Below are positions 24,572 to 36,062 of a stretch of 64,000 nt of DNA, piece after piece. A program made the position numbers and the translations under genes. A model generated the notes under the pieces. It saw only the letters and a list, made by a program, of their open reading frames with translations, did no database searches and was not told the DNA's origin. Each line of letters starts with the position of its first letter. Within the stretch, counting starts at the first letter, position 1. Source of the stretch: Spinacia oleracea (Eukaryota; Streptophyta; Magnoliopsida; Caryophyllales; Amaranthaceae); assembly GCF_020520425.1 (NCBI RefSeq), contig NC_079491.1, forward strand, positions 2,294,001 to 2,358,000. Reading direction: 5' to 3'.

Positions 24572-25101
24572 GGACAAATTGTTTTTTACCACCTATAAAA
24601 ATCGAAAAATTGTTTTTTACCACCTAAAAATTTAAAACTTGTATTTTACCACCTAAAAAGATATTAAAACTTGTTTTTTACCACCTGAAAATGAAAAAAT
24701 GGATGAAACTTTTATGTACGATTACCTAATTCAATTTTCATCCAATTGTTTACACTCCTTGTGTGATTTTCTTTAACTCTATCACCTTCACTCTTTACTT
24801 TCACTAAATTTTGTCAATTTTATGAATTAATGGTGGTGAAAATTTATGTAAATTCATGGAATATAAGGAGGCGGGGGAAGAGAAAAGAGTTAAATACATG
24901 AAATTGTGGAAAAATAGAATATATTAGAAGTATTATCGTTATTGTGGCTCACCACATAACATTTTCATCTATTTTTTCATTTTTCAGGTGGTAAAAAACA
25001 AGTTTTAAAATTTTTTTAGGTGGTAAAATACAAGTTTTAGTTTTTTAGGTGGTAAAAAACAATTTTTCGATTTTTTTTAGGTGGTAAAATTTTTTTTATC
25101 C
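24572..25101. mobile_element. Mutator-type MITE with long, internally repeated inverted ends
   Basis: The element is flanked by CAATTTAAA on both sides (24563-24571 and 25102-25110), a perfect 9 bp duplication as made by Mutator transposases. Each terminal arm is about 130 bp and contains four spaced copies of TTTTACCACCT (left) or AGGTGGTAAAA (right). The arms match each other over nearly their whole length. The loop between them is not coding. It is nested in the CACTA element. Confidence 0.85.
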
Positions 25102-26821
25102 CAATTTAAAAGGTAAAAAAATCAAAATAAGAAACCTATTGAAGCAGCGCTGAATTAAATTGCTTAGTGCTTATTCAATTAAAACCCTCAACCTACTGAA
25201 TTAGTCCAGCAAAAACCCACAGAAGCAGCGCTCCACGCACTTAGAACCGCCGCTACACATCTGCACCACCGTTCCGTTGCACCGACCGCCATCTGACTGC
25301 CTCAACGATTCTGCTTGATTCAAGTTTCCCAAGTAATTACACTTTCTCTATGTGATTCAATTTTTGTTTTAATTTAATTTCGATTTCAAATTCAAGTTCA
25401 TATGGTCGAATCACTCTTGAGATGATTGGTTAGATGTTCTTTCCATTTTATTTGATTTGTTTGTCCCGAATGATCGATTTTTATATTTATCTCTATCGGT
25501 TATACTTTTTAACCTAATTCGGTCGTTTATTTTTCCAGATTTCATACCTGATTTTAGTTTTGATTACTGATTTCTGAATTTTAGTTGCTCAACTCTTGTT
25601 CAGGATCTCTCAATCTCAATTTCTCTGATTTTGATTCCAATTTTAATTAGTGATTTTTATTTTGTGAGTTTTGAATTAAATGGGTATTTTATGGGTTGAT
25701 ATTGGTGAATATATATTAAATTCAGGTGTGATTCAGGCCCTGAAGTTCGTATCCTTTCTGGTCCTTTCTGTGTCAAGTTTGTTAGATTACACAATGAAGT
25801 AAATTGAATAATATCTGCTTTAAATTAGGTGTGGGAAGCTCTTGAAATTCTTGATGCTGCTGTTCACCAGATGCTTCACCTGATATGTATATCCCTTATC
25901 AGACTTTTTCTGAATGTTTTGATACATTTTACTACGTAATTGAATCATACGAAGTATCATTGAAGATATTGCTAAATTATCTTATGTAGAGTTGAAATCC
26001 ACTCGGCCGGAGTTGTTCCAAAGCTTCTAGCTGGAAAACCTGAAGGCTGGAACAGTGAGTGATTCCTCTGGTTCTGTCGGTGTATCTTCTGATTTTTTTG
26101 AAGCTCAAGTAATGTCCTTATCTGTCACAGATCTGTTAGCGTAATTGATGTAATAGTTTCTACAATGTACAATATAAAAGACGCATATGCTTGCCAGTGA
26201 GTTCACATCTTTTGTTTCTCTAGTTTTCCTTTGCTTTAGACAAGCCTAAGACTTGAATCGGCGTCTTCTTCCATTGCGATTTAATGCAATTTTTCATCTT
26301 ATTCAATTGTGTGTACATTGATATCAGTGACCTTCCGGTCTTTTTTCAGGAGAGTATCTATGGCCTCGTTCGTATGGGCTAATGTGTAGGCGTTCTCTAA
26401 CTGATTTGCGTGACATTTGTCCAGCTGATACAAATGGTATTAAGTTGTAATCTAATTGCAGTGAAGCAATAAATCATACATTGATCGACGTTTGTAGAGG
26501 GAACAAGTATTTTGGACTGTACAATGTTGGATTAACACACTGTGAAGCCTGCAAATAAGGAAGTTGCTTCTTACACTGAAATAGATATGAATATTGAGGG
26601 ATTTGTCCAGCAGTGTCACATTGTCTTCCAAATCTGCTATTCTTGGTAAGTAGCTCTGTTGTTGTATCTTCTAATTCTGTTGTTTCTGCTATTGTTGTCT
26701 TGATGTTATTCCTGTTGTTGTTGTTGTTTCCGCTATTTCTGTTGCTGGTTGTTCTTCTACTGTGTTGTACATGTTTCATTTTTGTTTCTGATCTGCTTGT
26801 GAAAATGGGGGACTTGGTGTG

Positions 26822-27133
26822 TGTTGACAGCAAGCTGTTGACAGCAAGCTATAGAAATTCATAGGAAGCTTCCTAGTACTAGTCATCAAGAAAAGGATCA
26901 ACATGTATTTTTGTGCACATGACTCTCTTTTGTCACCTTGTGTGTGCTGTCCCATGTGGTGTACTAGGTTAGAATAATTGATCAATGATTGTAAGAGGAG
27001 CCGCACTATTTAAGAGGTGTGCTCAGCAACATTGCAGCTTGATTTGGAATGAAATGAAATCAATGCTGATTCCTTCCTACATTTCTGTTGTCTTTCCTTC
27101 TCTTCTTATTTTCTTACTGTAATTCTGTCTTCA
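26822..27133 (+). repeat. 5' LTR of copia-1
   Basis: A 312 bp LTR with TG...CA ends. The motif TTGACAGCAAGCTG is nearly duplicated at its start. Confidence 0.97.
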
Positions 27134-27275
27134 TGGTATCAGAGCTATGGCTCAGAAGACTGCAGAATATGTAGAAGCAAATGATTCATATATCCAATCA
27201 TAAACACACAAACACATTTCTGAATCTTCTCCCTTCTTTTCTTCTATCTTGAAAGCTTAAGCCTTTACTAGTGAA

Positions 27276-30200
27276 ATGGCTACAATAGATGTTAACAGTC
27301 CACTGTACCTTCATCCATCTGAAGGATCTCACTCAATAAATGTGGGAAAACTGACTGGACCATCTGATTATAGAACATGAAAAAGATCCATGGAAGTAAC
27401 CCTCTCATCCAAAAGAAAGCTTGGATTCCTGAAAGGAACTGTCATCAGAGAAGCAGCAAAGGCAGAACAATGGGATACCTGCAATGACATGGTAATATCC
27501 TGGATTTTTTCTTCTGTTTCAGATAATATAAAAAAGTCCATTATGTTTCTTAGTACCACAAGAGAAATGTGGATAAATCTGGAACAAAGGTTCTCTGTTG
27601 TGAATGGGTCTAGAAAATACAAGTTAAGTAGAGATCTGTATGAATGTAAACAGAATGGAATGCTTATTAATGACTATTTCACTAGTATGAGTGTAATATG
27701 GGAAGAACTGGAATCCTTGAACATTCTACCTAAATTTACTGTGTATAATGCTGAAATCAATGCCTTTTTGAAAGCCTTAGATGCTCAGAAACAAGAGCAA
27801 AAACTATTTCAATTCCTTAATGGCATAGATGAGGAATATGGACCACAGAGGAGTCAACTGTTGTTAATGAGTCCTCTACCTACAGCAGATGTAGCCTGTG
27901 CATCTTTGCAGCAAGAAGAACAACAGAGAGATGTTCTAAAACACACTAAATTAGACATTGAGTCTGCAGCCATGTGCAGCAAACACACTGAAACATCTGC
28001 TATGTACAGCAAAAACACTGGTGACAGTTGCACTGCTTGTGGTGTAACTGGTCACACAGCTGAGAAATGCTGGACTATTGTTGGTTATCCAGCATGGCAT
28101 CCAAAATCTAAGAAGCCTCAAAGAGGAAGGGGAGGTGGAAGATTCTCTGGTAATAGAGGTGGTAACTCAGGTCCATACAGTAAGTGGCCAAAGGGAAAGC
28201 ATAATACAGGCTCAAACATGGCTCAAAACAGTCAAGGAAGCAGTGACAATGGTGCTATGACAAGTCAACAACTTCAACAACTAGAGCAACTCATTAAGTT
28301 GCTCCCAGTTACTTCAAGAAATACCACTCAAGGTGGATCTGAAACTGAAGATGAGATTGATCACAACTATGCTGGAATGGTGTCATGCTATCTGGCAACA
28401 ACAATAATGAGTGAGTGGATCATTGACTCTGGTGCATCTGATCACATGATCAGTGATTTTAAAAAATTGAGTGATCCAGTGGTGGCAATAAATAGTCCAA
28501 AAATCAACTTGCCTAATGGTGAAACCTCCACCATCAGTCACACTGGAAATGTAACTCTAAGCAATGGTTTGAAGCTGAAAGATGTTCTCTATGTGCCAGA
28601 ATTTAAACACAATCTCCTATCAGTTAACAAGCTTGTATCTCAGGGTGATTGTAAAGTTCAATTCACACCATCTGCATGCATTATTCAGGATACAACTACT
28701 GAAAAAGTGATAGGAATTGGAAAAGCTCTCCATGGCCTTTATTATCTGATAAATGAACCCTTGAGTTGTATTGTTCAAAAAATCAGATCTCAAGTTGAAC
28801 ACAAAGCTGATGATGACTTGAAGAGAAAGACTCAAGCCAACAATGTCAATCTGAATCTAGGAATTTCAAGTGTAGCACCTGACACAGTTAAACACTCCAA
28901 ATCAGTATTATGGCATCACAGACTTGGTCATGCACCAATTGAAAGAATCAAGCATGTGATTGCTATTGACAAAAAGGATACTCAAAGCAATGGAGTCTGT
29001 GTTACTTGTCCTCTAGCAAAGTTCACTAAACTGCCATACAAGGAAAGCAAGTCTCAAGCTGAGAATCCATTTCAGCTCATTCACTTGGACACTTGGGGCC
29101 CATACAAAGTCACAACCAGAAGAGGTCACAGATACTTCTTGACCATTGTGGATGACTGTACCAGAACAACCTGGGTACATCTGATGAAATTCAAATCAGA
29201 ATTCTTGGAAGCACTGAAAGAATTTGTGAACTTTGCTGAAAAACACTTTAACAGGAAGATGAAAATTGTGAGAACAGATAATGCTCTGGAGATGGATGAT
29301 GAAAAATGCAAGGAATTCTTCAAAGAAAAGGGGATCTTACATCAGACCAGTTGTGTTGACAGACCACAACAAAATGGAAGAGCAGAAAGAAAACATAAGA
29401 ACATTCTGGAGATGTCTAGAGCTTTGAGATTTCAGGCAGGATTGCCATTGAGTTTTTGGGGAGATTGTGTGCTTACAGCAGTACATATTACTAACAGATT
29501 ACCATCTGTAGTTTTGAACAATCAATCACCTTATGAGAGATTGTTCAATTCTAAACCTGACTACTCACAGTTGAAGACATTTGGTTGCTTGGCTTTTGCT
29601 TATAACCCAGAGAAACACAGAGACAAGTTCAAAGCCAGAGGAGTACCCTGTGTTTTCTTGGGATATCCCATCAAACAGAAGGGATATAGACTTCTGAACC
29701 TAATGAACAATCAAATGTTTGTGTCCAGGGATGTGAAATTCCATGAGCACATATTTCCATATGGTCTCACTGCTGATCAAATGCACAGCTTACTGCCCCA
29801 ACAAAACACCAATGAGACAGAATGCAACATAGAACAAAGAAGAGATTGGGTTGATATTGATACTGTTGATGATGTGAATGGTACAAACAATGATGAAGAT
29901 GTTGGAATGGAAACTGATACAGCAGTACCAATCACTCAGAGTAGCTTACCTGCTGCAATCGTGAGAAAATCTTCAAGAAACACTAGGAAACCTGGATGGA
30001 TGGATAATTATGAGATCAATTGTGCTTCCAAAATTGAACAAGTAGCAGAAACCCCAGCTAAACACTCTTACTTCTGTTTCTTGGCAAGAATCACTCAGAA
30101 AGACAAGAAACCTGATCCATATTACTTTAAACATGCAGTAAAGTCAGATCACTGGATACAAGCTATGAATGAAGAGCTTGAAGCTCTTGAAGCAAATGGA

Positions 30201-31703
30201 ACATGGGAGATAACTGACCTACCCAAGGGAAAAAGAGCTATAGGAAGCAAATGGCTGTATAGAACAAAGTACACAAGAGATGGAGACACTGAAAGGTATA
30301 AATCCAGATTGGTTGCTCTTGGAAACAACCAAAGATATGGTCTTGATTATGATCAGACCTTTGCTCCTGTGGCAAAACTCACTACTGTGAGATCTCTTCT
30401 TGCTGTTGCAGCAATGGAAGGATGGTATGTAGATCAGATGGATGTAAAAAATGCATTCTTGCATGGAGATATTAAAGAAGTTGTGTATATGAAGTTCCCT
30501 CAGGGATATAGAGGACCAGGTAAGAAGATAATTTCAAATCAGGGGGAGCATGTCAGCTACTGTGAGGAGAATCCCACTAAGGTCTTCAAACTCAAGAAAT
30601 CTCTCTATGGTCTTAAACAAGCACCTAGGCAATGGTTTGCTAAATTATCTTCTGCTTTGCAAAGTTTTGGCTTTGATCAATCAAAAACAGATTACTCCTT
30701 GTTCACAAAGTACAGTGATGGTCACTTTGTTGCCATTTTGGTGTATGTTGATGATCTAATTTTGGCTGGAACCACACAGGAAGCTATTGATGAAGCAAAG
30801 TCTCTTCTATCAGCTAAATTCAACATGAAAGATCTTGGTGAACTCAAGTACTTCTTGGGAATAGAAGTAGACAGAACTCAACATGGCATATTCTTGTCTC
30901 AAAAGAAATATACCATGGACCTTCTGCAGGATTTTGGTGCATTACATTTGAAGCCATTAAAGCTACCCATGCAGACACATCAGAAACTTCTAAAAGATTC
31001 TGGTGAGCTACTTCTTAATCCAGAAATCTATCAGAGGTTGGTTGGGAAACTAATCTATCTCACCCTGACTAGACCAGACATTGCATATACTGTGCATGTT
31101 CTTAGTCAGTTCATGCACTCTCCAACTGTAACTCATTACCAAGCTGCAAGGAGAGTTCTGAGATACCTAGTGGGTTGCCCAGGACAAGGGATTCTTCTTG
31201 CTGCAGACAACAACACCATTCTATCTGCTTACTGTGACAGTGATTGGGCTGGATGTCCAGTTACAAGAAGATCCACCACTGGATTCTGTGTTCTCCTGGG
31301 TTGTTCACCCATATCTTGGAAATCAAAAAGGCAAACAGGAGTAGCAAGATCTTCTGCTGAAGCAGAATACAGGTCTATGGCTGTTACAACTTGTGAAGTT
31401 CTGTGGATTTGTGAGCTGTTAAAAGAACTAGGTATGAAGTGCCTACATCCTACTGTTCTCAAATGTGACAACAAAGCTGCAATCTCTATAGCTGCAAACC
31501 CTGTGATGCATGAGAAAACTAAACATGTGGAAATTGATTGTCACTTTGTCAGAGAGAAGCAACAATCTGGACAGATACAACCAGAATACATTTCTTCTAA
31601 GGAGCAAGTAGCTGATGTTCTTACCAAAATCCTACCAGTGCATCAACACAACTATCTTTTGCACAAACTTGGAGTTATGCCTAAACCTCCACTCCAAGCT
31701 TGA
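27276..31703 (+). CDS. Copia-1 gag-pol polyprotein; one early TGA, otherwise open
   Basis: The likely original ATG is at 27276. Its frame reads 34 codons and meets TGA at 27378-27380, at a place where the copia gag domain normally has Trp. The same frame then runs without a stop from the ATG at 27390 for 1,437 codons to TGA at 31701-31703. Numbering from 27390: gag to about 210, zinc knuckle [14 protein letters not shown] about 214-227, protease DSGASDH about 345, integrase zinc-binding and DDE core about 505-720 ([32 protein letters not shown]), reverse transcriptase from about 920 with YVDD near 1118, RNase H from about 1280 ([14 protein letters not shown]). The product would copy and insert the element. 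Starting at 27390 would delete the first part of gag, so autonomy is doubtful although all pol motifs are present. Confidence 0.93.
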
Positions 31704-31710
31704 GGGGGAG

Positions 31711-32022
31711 TGTTGACAGCAAGCTGTTGACAGCAAGCTATAGAAATTCATAGGAAGCTTCCTAGTACTAGTCATCAAGAAAAGGATCAACATGTATTTT
31801 TGTGCACATGACTCTCTTTTGTCACCTTGTGTGTGCTGTCCCATGTGGTGTACTAGGTTAGAATAATTGATCAATGATTGTAAGAGGAGCCGCACTATTT
31901 AAGAGGTGTGCTCAGCAACATTGCAGCTTGATTTGGAATGAAATGAAATCAATGCTGATTCCTTCCTACATTTCTGTTGTCTTTCCTTCTCTTCTTATTT
32001 TCTTACTGTAATTCTGTCTTCA
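31711..32022 (+). repeat. 3' LTR of copia-1
   Basis: A 312 bp LTR that reads base for base like the 5' LTR and is followed by the second copy of the GTGTG target duplication. Confidence 0.97.
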
Positions 32023-33978
32023 GTGTGGGATTGCTTTAGTTTTGGATATTTGATGTTGGTGTTAGAAATCTTTTGAAGCATTATAGATTTTTATGCTTCT
32101 ACTTGTCAAAATTATGATGTCAGTCATGTCACCATCTACGAAATCTATTGCAAAAGGGTAGTTGTTTGATGCCTATCATGTCATCACCTATTGAAACAAG
32201 GATCTGAACTTATGTTTCTTTCTCTGAAGTTTATTGTCTGTTCTGTTTGATCTGTACTGTTCTTGGTGTTGATCTGTTGTTGTATTGTTGTTCTGAGATG
32301 GTTTTGCTGTGAAGTCTCAGACTTACTATTCTGCTTCCTTGTCTTATGCATTTTGGCACATATTGGCTTGATTTTTTGTTGGTTAAGTGCTACTTAAATG
32401 CCTCCTCTTTGATATGATATGTACTGCTGCTGTACTAGGTGTTGTTTCCCGAAATATTGGAATCTCAGTTGTATAGGTAGTTTAGACCTAAGTTGACTTT
32501 CTAGTTTTCTTTTATATTGTCTTTTTTTTGTGCCTTATCTTTCTGTTATTTATTGAAAGGAAATTCTAATTGTTATTTGTTACCGGGAAAAGTATTATTT
32601 GGCCGTGCCCAGCTACCCATGTTGATAATCTGTGATGAATGACGAGGATACTGTTACTAAATAACTAAGTATCAGATATTCAGATCAACCAAACTGAACA
32701 AAATATATTCAAATCAGCCTTTCATATGTTTATGATCTATATTTTCTTGTGAAACTTAATGATGTTTCTTTGAAATTACCGGGTATTGCTGTTGAAGAAA
32801 AATCTTTCACGCAATCATTAGTTAATGTTCATTTTGGTATTGTATCGCTTGTATGGTCTGTTGTCAGCCTGCACTGCACTGAATTATCTAGTTGTCAGCC
32901 TGCATTGCACTTGCATGATCGAAACTGATCCTTTACATTAAGATCTTAAATGACTGATCTACTACTTCGTTTTTGTGTGATTTTTGTTGAACCAGAACCT
33001 CTGTAGCTTTTATGTTCCATTTCTGAGAAGCTTGGTTGTGATGTATTACAAATTTCAGGGAATTCCGGAGTGCTGCAAGCTGAAGTTCCTCCAATCGCGT
33101 AAATACCGACCTTTTGCTGCTCCTACCGATGTACAGGCTCATTCAAGAACACCACATGCTGATTTTCTTGCTTGATTAATGAACCTGTACAAAGAAGGGA
33201 AAGATATTGTTGCATCATGTTTTTTTTCCCTTTCCATTTTGTAAACGCATAGGAGTAATTGTAAAACATATGTTATTTTTTAATATATTTAATGCTTGTT
33301 AATGCAAAAAATATATATGTATATTTTTTTTATAAAAAAGAGTGGAATAGAGGACAGTTATCTAAGAAAACTGTCCTCTATTTTTATGTAAAAAAGGAAG
33401 AATAGAGTACGCCTATCTAAGCAGTTGTCCTCTAATTTAATAAATACATAACAGTTAAGTGTCTCAACGGTTCTCAAGGGAATAAAGAACGGTTAGCTCA
33501 GACCACCATACTCCATTTATATGTATATAGAACGCCTATCCCAACCGTCCTCTAAACTATAGAGATCGCTTAGCAGGAGAACGCTCTTCAGGCGTCCTCT
33601 AAAGCCTATTTCAACAGTTCTCTATTCCCTTTTTTGTAGTAGTGATCGTGCATGAAAACTATAAACTTTCTTAGATAGATCCGCCTAGCAAAACTTACTT
33701 ATGTGTTATATCTTTGATCACAATGATCTACTACGTAATTAACATTCTTTTTATATATATTATCTCCGTTTCAAATATATCTTTACACTTACTATTTGTA
33801 CGGACTCCAGTGTAATGTTTGACCATTAATATATCTAATTTTGTATGCGAAAAAATTATAAAAAGTTGATATTTATAAAATACATTTTGAGACGAATATA
33901 ACAAGATATCTCATGATACTTTTTGATAGATATAATAGTGATAAATTTATGGTCAAAGTTTTGATTGTTCGAGACATT

Positions 33979-34251
33979 CACTACAAGAATTTGTATCTTT
34001 AACGATAACCTAATTACGACGGGTTAAAAATCCCGTCGAAAAAGCCTTTTACGACGGGGCTAACATGCAACCAATCAAAGGCGGGAAAAACCGTCGCAAA
34101 TGTCTTTTACGACGGGTTAACGACGAGATTTCCATTAACGACGGCTCACTTTTAAAACGGGTTGACGACACAAAATCCCGTCATTAATCAATGATTATTG
34201 ACCTTTAGCGACGAAATTTCCCGTCGTTAATAGTACAATTTTTTTGTAGTG
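33979..34251. mobile_element. CACTA-type MITE, 273 bp
   Basis: The ends are CACTACAAGAATTTG and, inward from the right, CACTACAAAAAAATTG. The 3 bp duplication ATT is at 33976-33978 and 34252-34254. The interior consists of repeated ACGACGGG/CCCGTCG motifs in both orientations, which can fold back. Confidence 0.88.
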
Positions 34252-34381
34252 ATTTTTCAAGGCGTAAAAAACTTAATGAACCGGAGGCCGTATATGTCAA
34301 GAAAACTCGTACTAGATGAGCGTTTTTATCGTAGTGAAAATACACCTAAACGCGACTCAAAAGGACCGAAGCATGAAATAA

Positions 34382-34387
<6 letters not shown>

Positions 34388-34441
<54 letters not shown>
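34388..34441. repeat. (TA)n microsatellite
   Basis: About 27 perfect TA units. Confidence 0.97.
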
Positions 34442-34444
<3 letters not shown>

Positions 34445-35385
34445 ACCTAATTAAACTAATGGTGAAGCAAATAATAGTAGTGGGAGTTAATTTAGAGGGC
34501 ACATTAAGGCATTAATCTTGAAGATTTGAAGAAGAGGCCTAACTTAAAGATGGTCGTGGGTCGGGTCGGGTTTTTTATCGTATCGGGCTAAAAATTTCAA
34601 ACTATGACTCAAGCTCAGGTCGGGCCTATGGGATTTCGGGTCGGGTTAGGCCGTCGTGCCTGCGCTTAATTTTACAAAATTTAGCGTACTTGTTGTATTT
34701 TTACCAAAAAATCGGCTCAAGCCTGGCCCACGAGTTCGTGCTCATGCTATGCCTTCTTTGTCGTGCTCGTACCGGATCAGAACTTTTCGTGCCGGATCAG
34801 GTCGGGTCGAGTCCGGATAACGATGGTGTCGGAGAATAATAAAGACATGTCTTCTTCCATGGGCCGGTCAAACTGACACTCCCGATTATACCTAAAACTA
34901 TTTGGAGCCATTGCACGTGTATCTATCATTGCTTCAATTCCATATCTATGATATATTTCATTTCATTTCTTATTTATCGAATTAATCATTCACAAATTCT
35001 TATTTATAAAGAATGTACAATAAATACTATGATAATTTTTTAACATGTTCCTTTCTAATAGTCATTTCAACAAATTATATTTTGTGAAGATGACAATATT
35101 AAAATTGATTTTTATATGTGGATGAGAATATGTGGGATGGAGGAAATATTTAGAGCTTCTGGAGCAATTGAGAAGTCCAACGGAACACTCTCAGCTTGTG
35201 GATATAAAGGGTAGAAGCTGTTTAAAAAAAAGGAAAAGAAAGTAAGGAAACAGCATGAAACATCAACACTGCCTATTTAAGAACAGATATTAAGCTGTTA
35301 CGTATCAAGTTTCTCCTTTTATTTTTTTATTTTTTTCTTTATATTTCAGTTATAAATATATGACTGTATGATTTTCATGTCATCA
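34442..35385. other. Intergenic DNA upstream of the LHT1-like gene
   Basis: No coding sequence. 34555-34830 is rich in GGTCGGGTCGGG-type sequence (probable hAT-MITE debris). The rest is AT-rich and unrecognised. Confidence 0.6.
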
Positions 35386-35740
35386 AATAATAATATTATT
35401 TCAGATTAACTAAAAAATAAAAATAGATAAATAAGGTAAAAGATAATAAGAGATAAAAATCTTTAAAAGATAAAGACCCGGTAAGAGATAATAAGAGATA
35501 AAGATGAAGCGGTTAAAGATAATAAGAGATAAAGATGAATAAAACTCAGTAAAAGATAATAAGAGAAAATTAAAAATAGATGAATAAAGACCCGGTAAAA
35601 GATAATAAGAGATGAAGATGAATAAAATTCAGTAAAAGATAATAAGAGAAAAATAAGAACCGATAATAGATAATAAGAGGAAAATAAAAATAGATAAGAG
35701 ATAATTTTTTAAAACATTAATAGATAAATAAAGACCCGTT
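35386..35740. repeat. GATAATAAGAG-rich repeat block in the LHT1-like promoter
   Basis: The motif AAAGATAATAAGAGA(T/A)AA recurs about eight to ten times, partly in longer units of 60-70 bp that also hold AAGACCCGGTAA or AAAACTCAGTAA. It lies 320-680 bp before the ATG. AGATAA/GATAAG cores match GATA-factor (I-box) sites, but a regulatory role is only inference. Confidence 0.7.
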
Positions 35741-35968
35741 AAACGGTCATACTACTCATTGCCATCACTATCTTAACTATCGCTTAAACTGAAAAAAAAA
35801 TTCAAAAAAAGAAAATGAATTTATTTAAATCTAGTTTAATCAATAAGATAAGGATTCTCCTAGCTAGGGTTAAAAACAAATCGGAATCTAATAGTTTCTT
35901 TCTGACTTTCTGTTATTATTATCCCTAAAAACCTCAATTCACCAACAAACTACTTCAAATACTTCCAT

Positions 35969-35976
35969 TATAAATA
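35969..35976 (+). promoter_or_regulatory. TATA box of the LHT1-like gene
   Basis: TATAAATA lies 94 bp before the chosen ATG, which leaves room for a leader of about 60 nt. It is the only good TATA match at that distance. Confidence 0.65.
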
Positions 35977-36062
35977 CCCTAATTAATTAATTAATCTCTA
36001 ATTACGTTCATTTGTTTCTAATTAATCCCTCCTCTCTTACTCTCATAGTTAAGCAAAGAAAA

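Larger units (their letters stand above)
26822..32022 (+). mobile_element. Young Ty1/copia retrotransposon (copia-1), complete
   Basis: The 312 bp LTRs at 26822-27133 and 31711-32022 both start TGTTGACAGC and end TCTTCA, and I find no difference between them by eye. The target duplication GTGTG is perfect (26817-26821 and 32023-32027). The primer-binding site TGGTATCAGAGC (27134-27145, initiator Met tRNA) and the polypurine tract TTGAGGGGGAG (31700-31710) are intact. It inserted into the gene fragment inside the CACTA element, so it is the youngest layer of that nest. Confidence 0.97.
25140..33180 (+). pseudogene. Captured fragments of an unidentified intron-containing host gene (copia inserted within)
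   Basis: GC-richer, exon-like blocks are separated by T-rich, intron-like DNA. 25200-25330 resembles a 5' leader. Block A, about 25829-25885, reads VWEALEILDAAVHQMLHL. Block B, 25990-26054, reads VEIHSAGVVPKLLAGKPEGW and ends at GTGAGT. Block C, from 26350 after TTTTCAG, reads EYLWPRSYGLMCRRSLTDLR; joining B to C keeps the frame. A last block at about 33060-33174 (IPECCKLKFLQSRKYRPF) ends in TGA. Block A to B does not keep frame with the donors I can see. I do not recognise the protein. Being inside CACTA ends, it is most simply a transduplicated gene piece. Confidence 0.6.
24185..33644. mobile_element. CACTA element carrying host-gene fragments, Mutator MITE and nested copia
   Basis: The left end is CACTACTACAAAATAGGG. 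The right end reads inward as CACTACTACAAAAAAGGG, and the match continues with AATAGA. The flanks are ATC on both sides (24182-24184 and 33645-33647), the 3 bp duplication expected for CACTA elements. Subterminal regions are full of short motifs in both orientations (GTTCTCTATTCC, AGAGAACTGTT, CCGTCCTCTA), typical transposase-binding arrays. No transposase is present, so it is non-autonomous. Without the 5.2 kb copia insertion and its duplicate 5 bp it is about 4.25 kb. Confidence 0.9.

Noticed and set aside
26474..26864. Leu/Val-rich plus-strand and Thr/Asn-rich minus-strand frames
   Set aside because: They read through GTTGTTGTT-type low-complexity DNA and into the copia LTR.
24185..33644. 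An autonomous CACTA transposon
   Set aside because: No TNP2-type transposase frame exists between the ends; the only long frame belongs to the nested copia.
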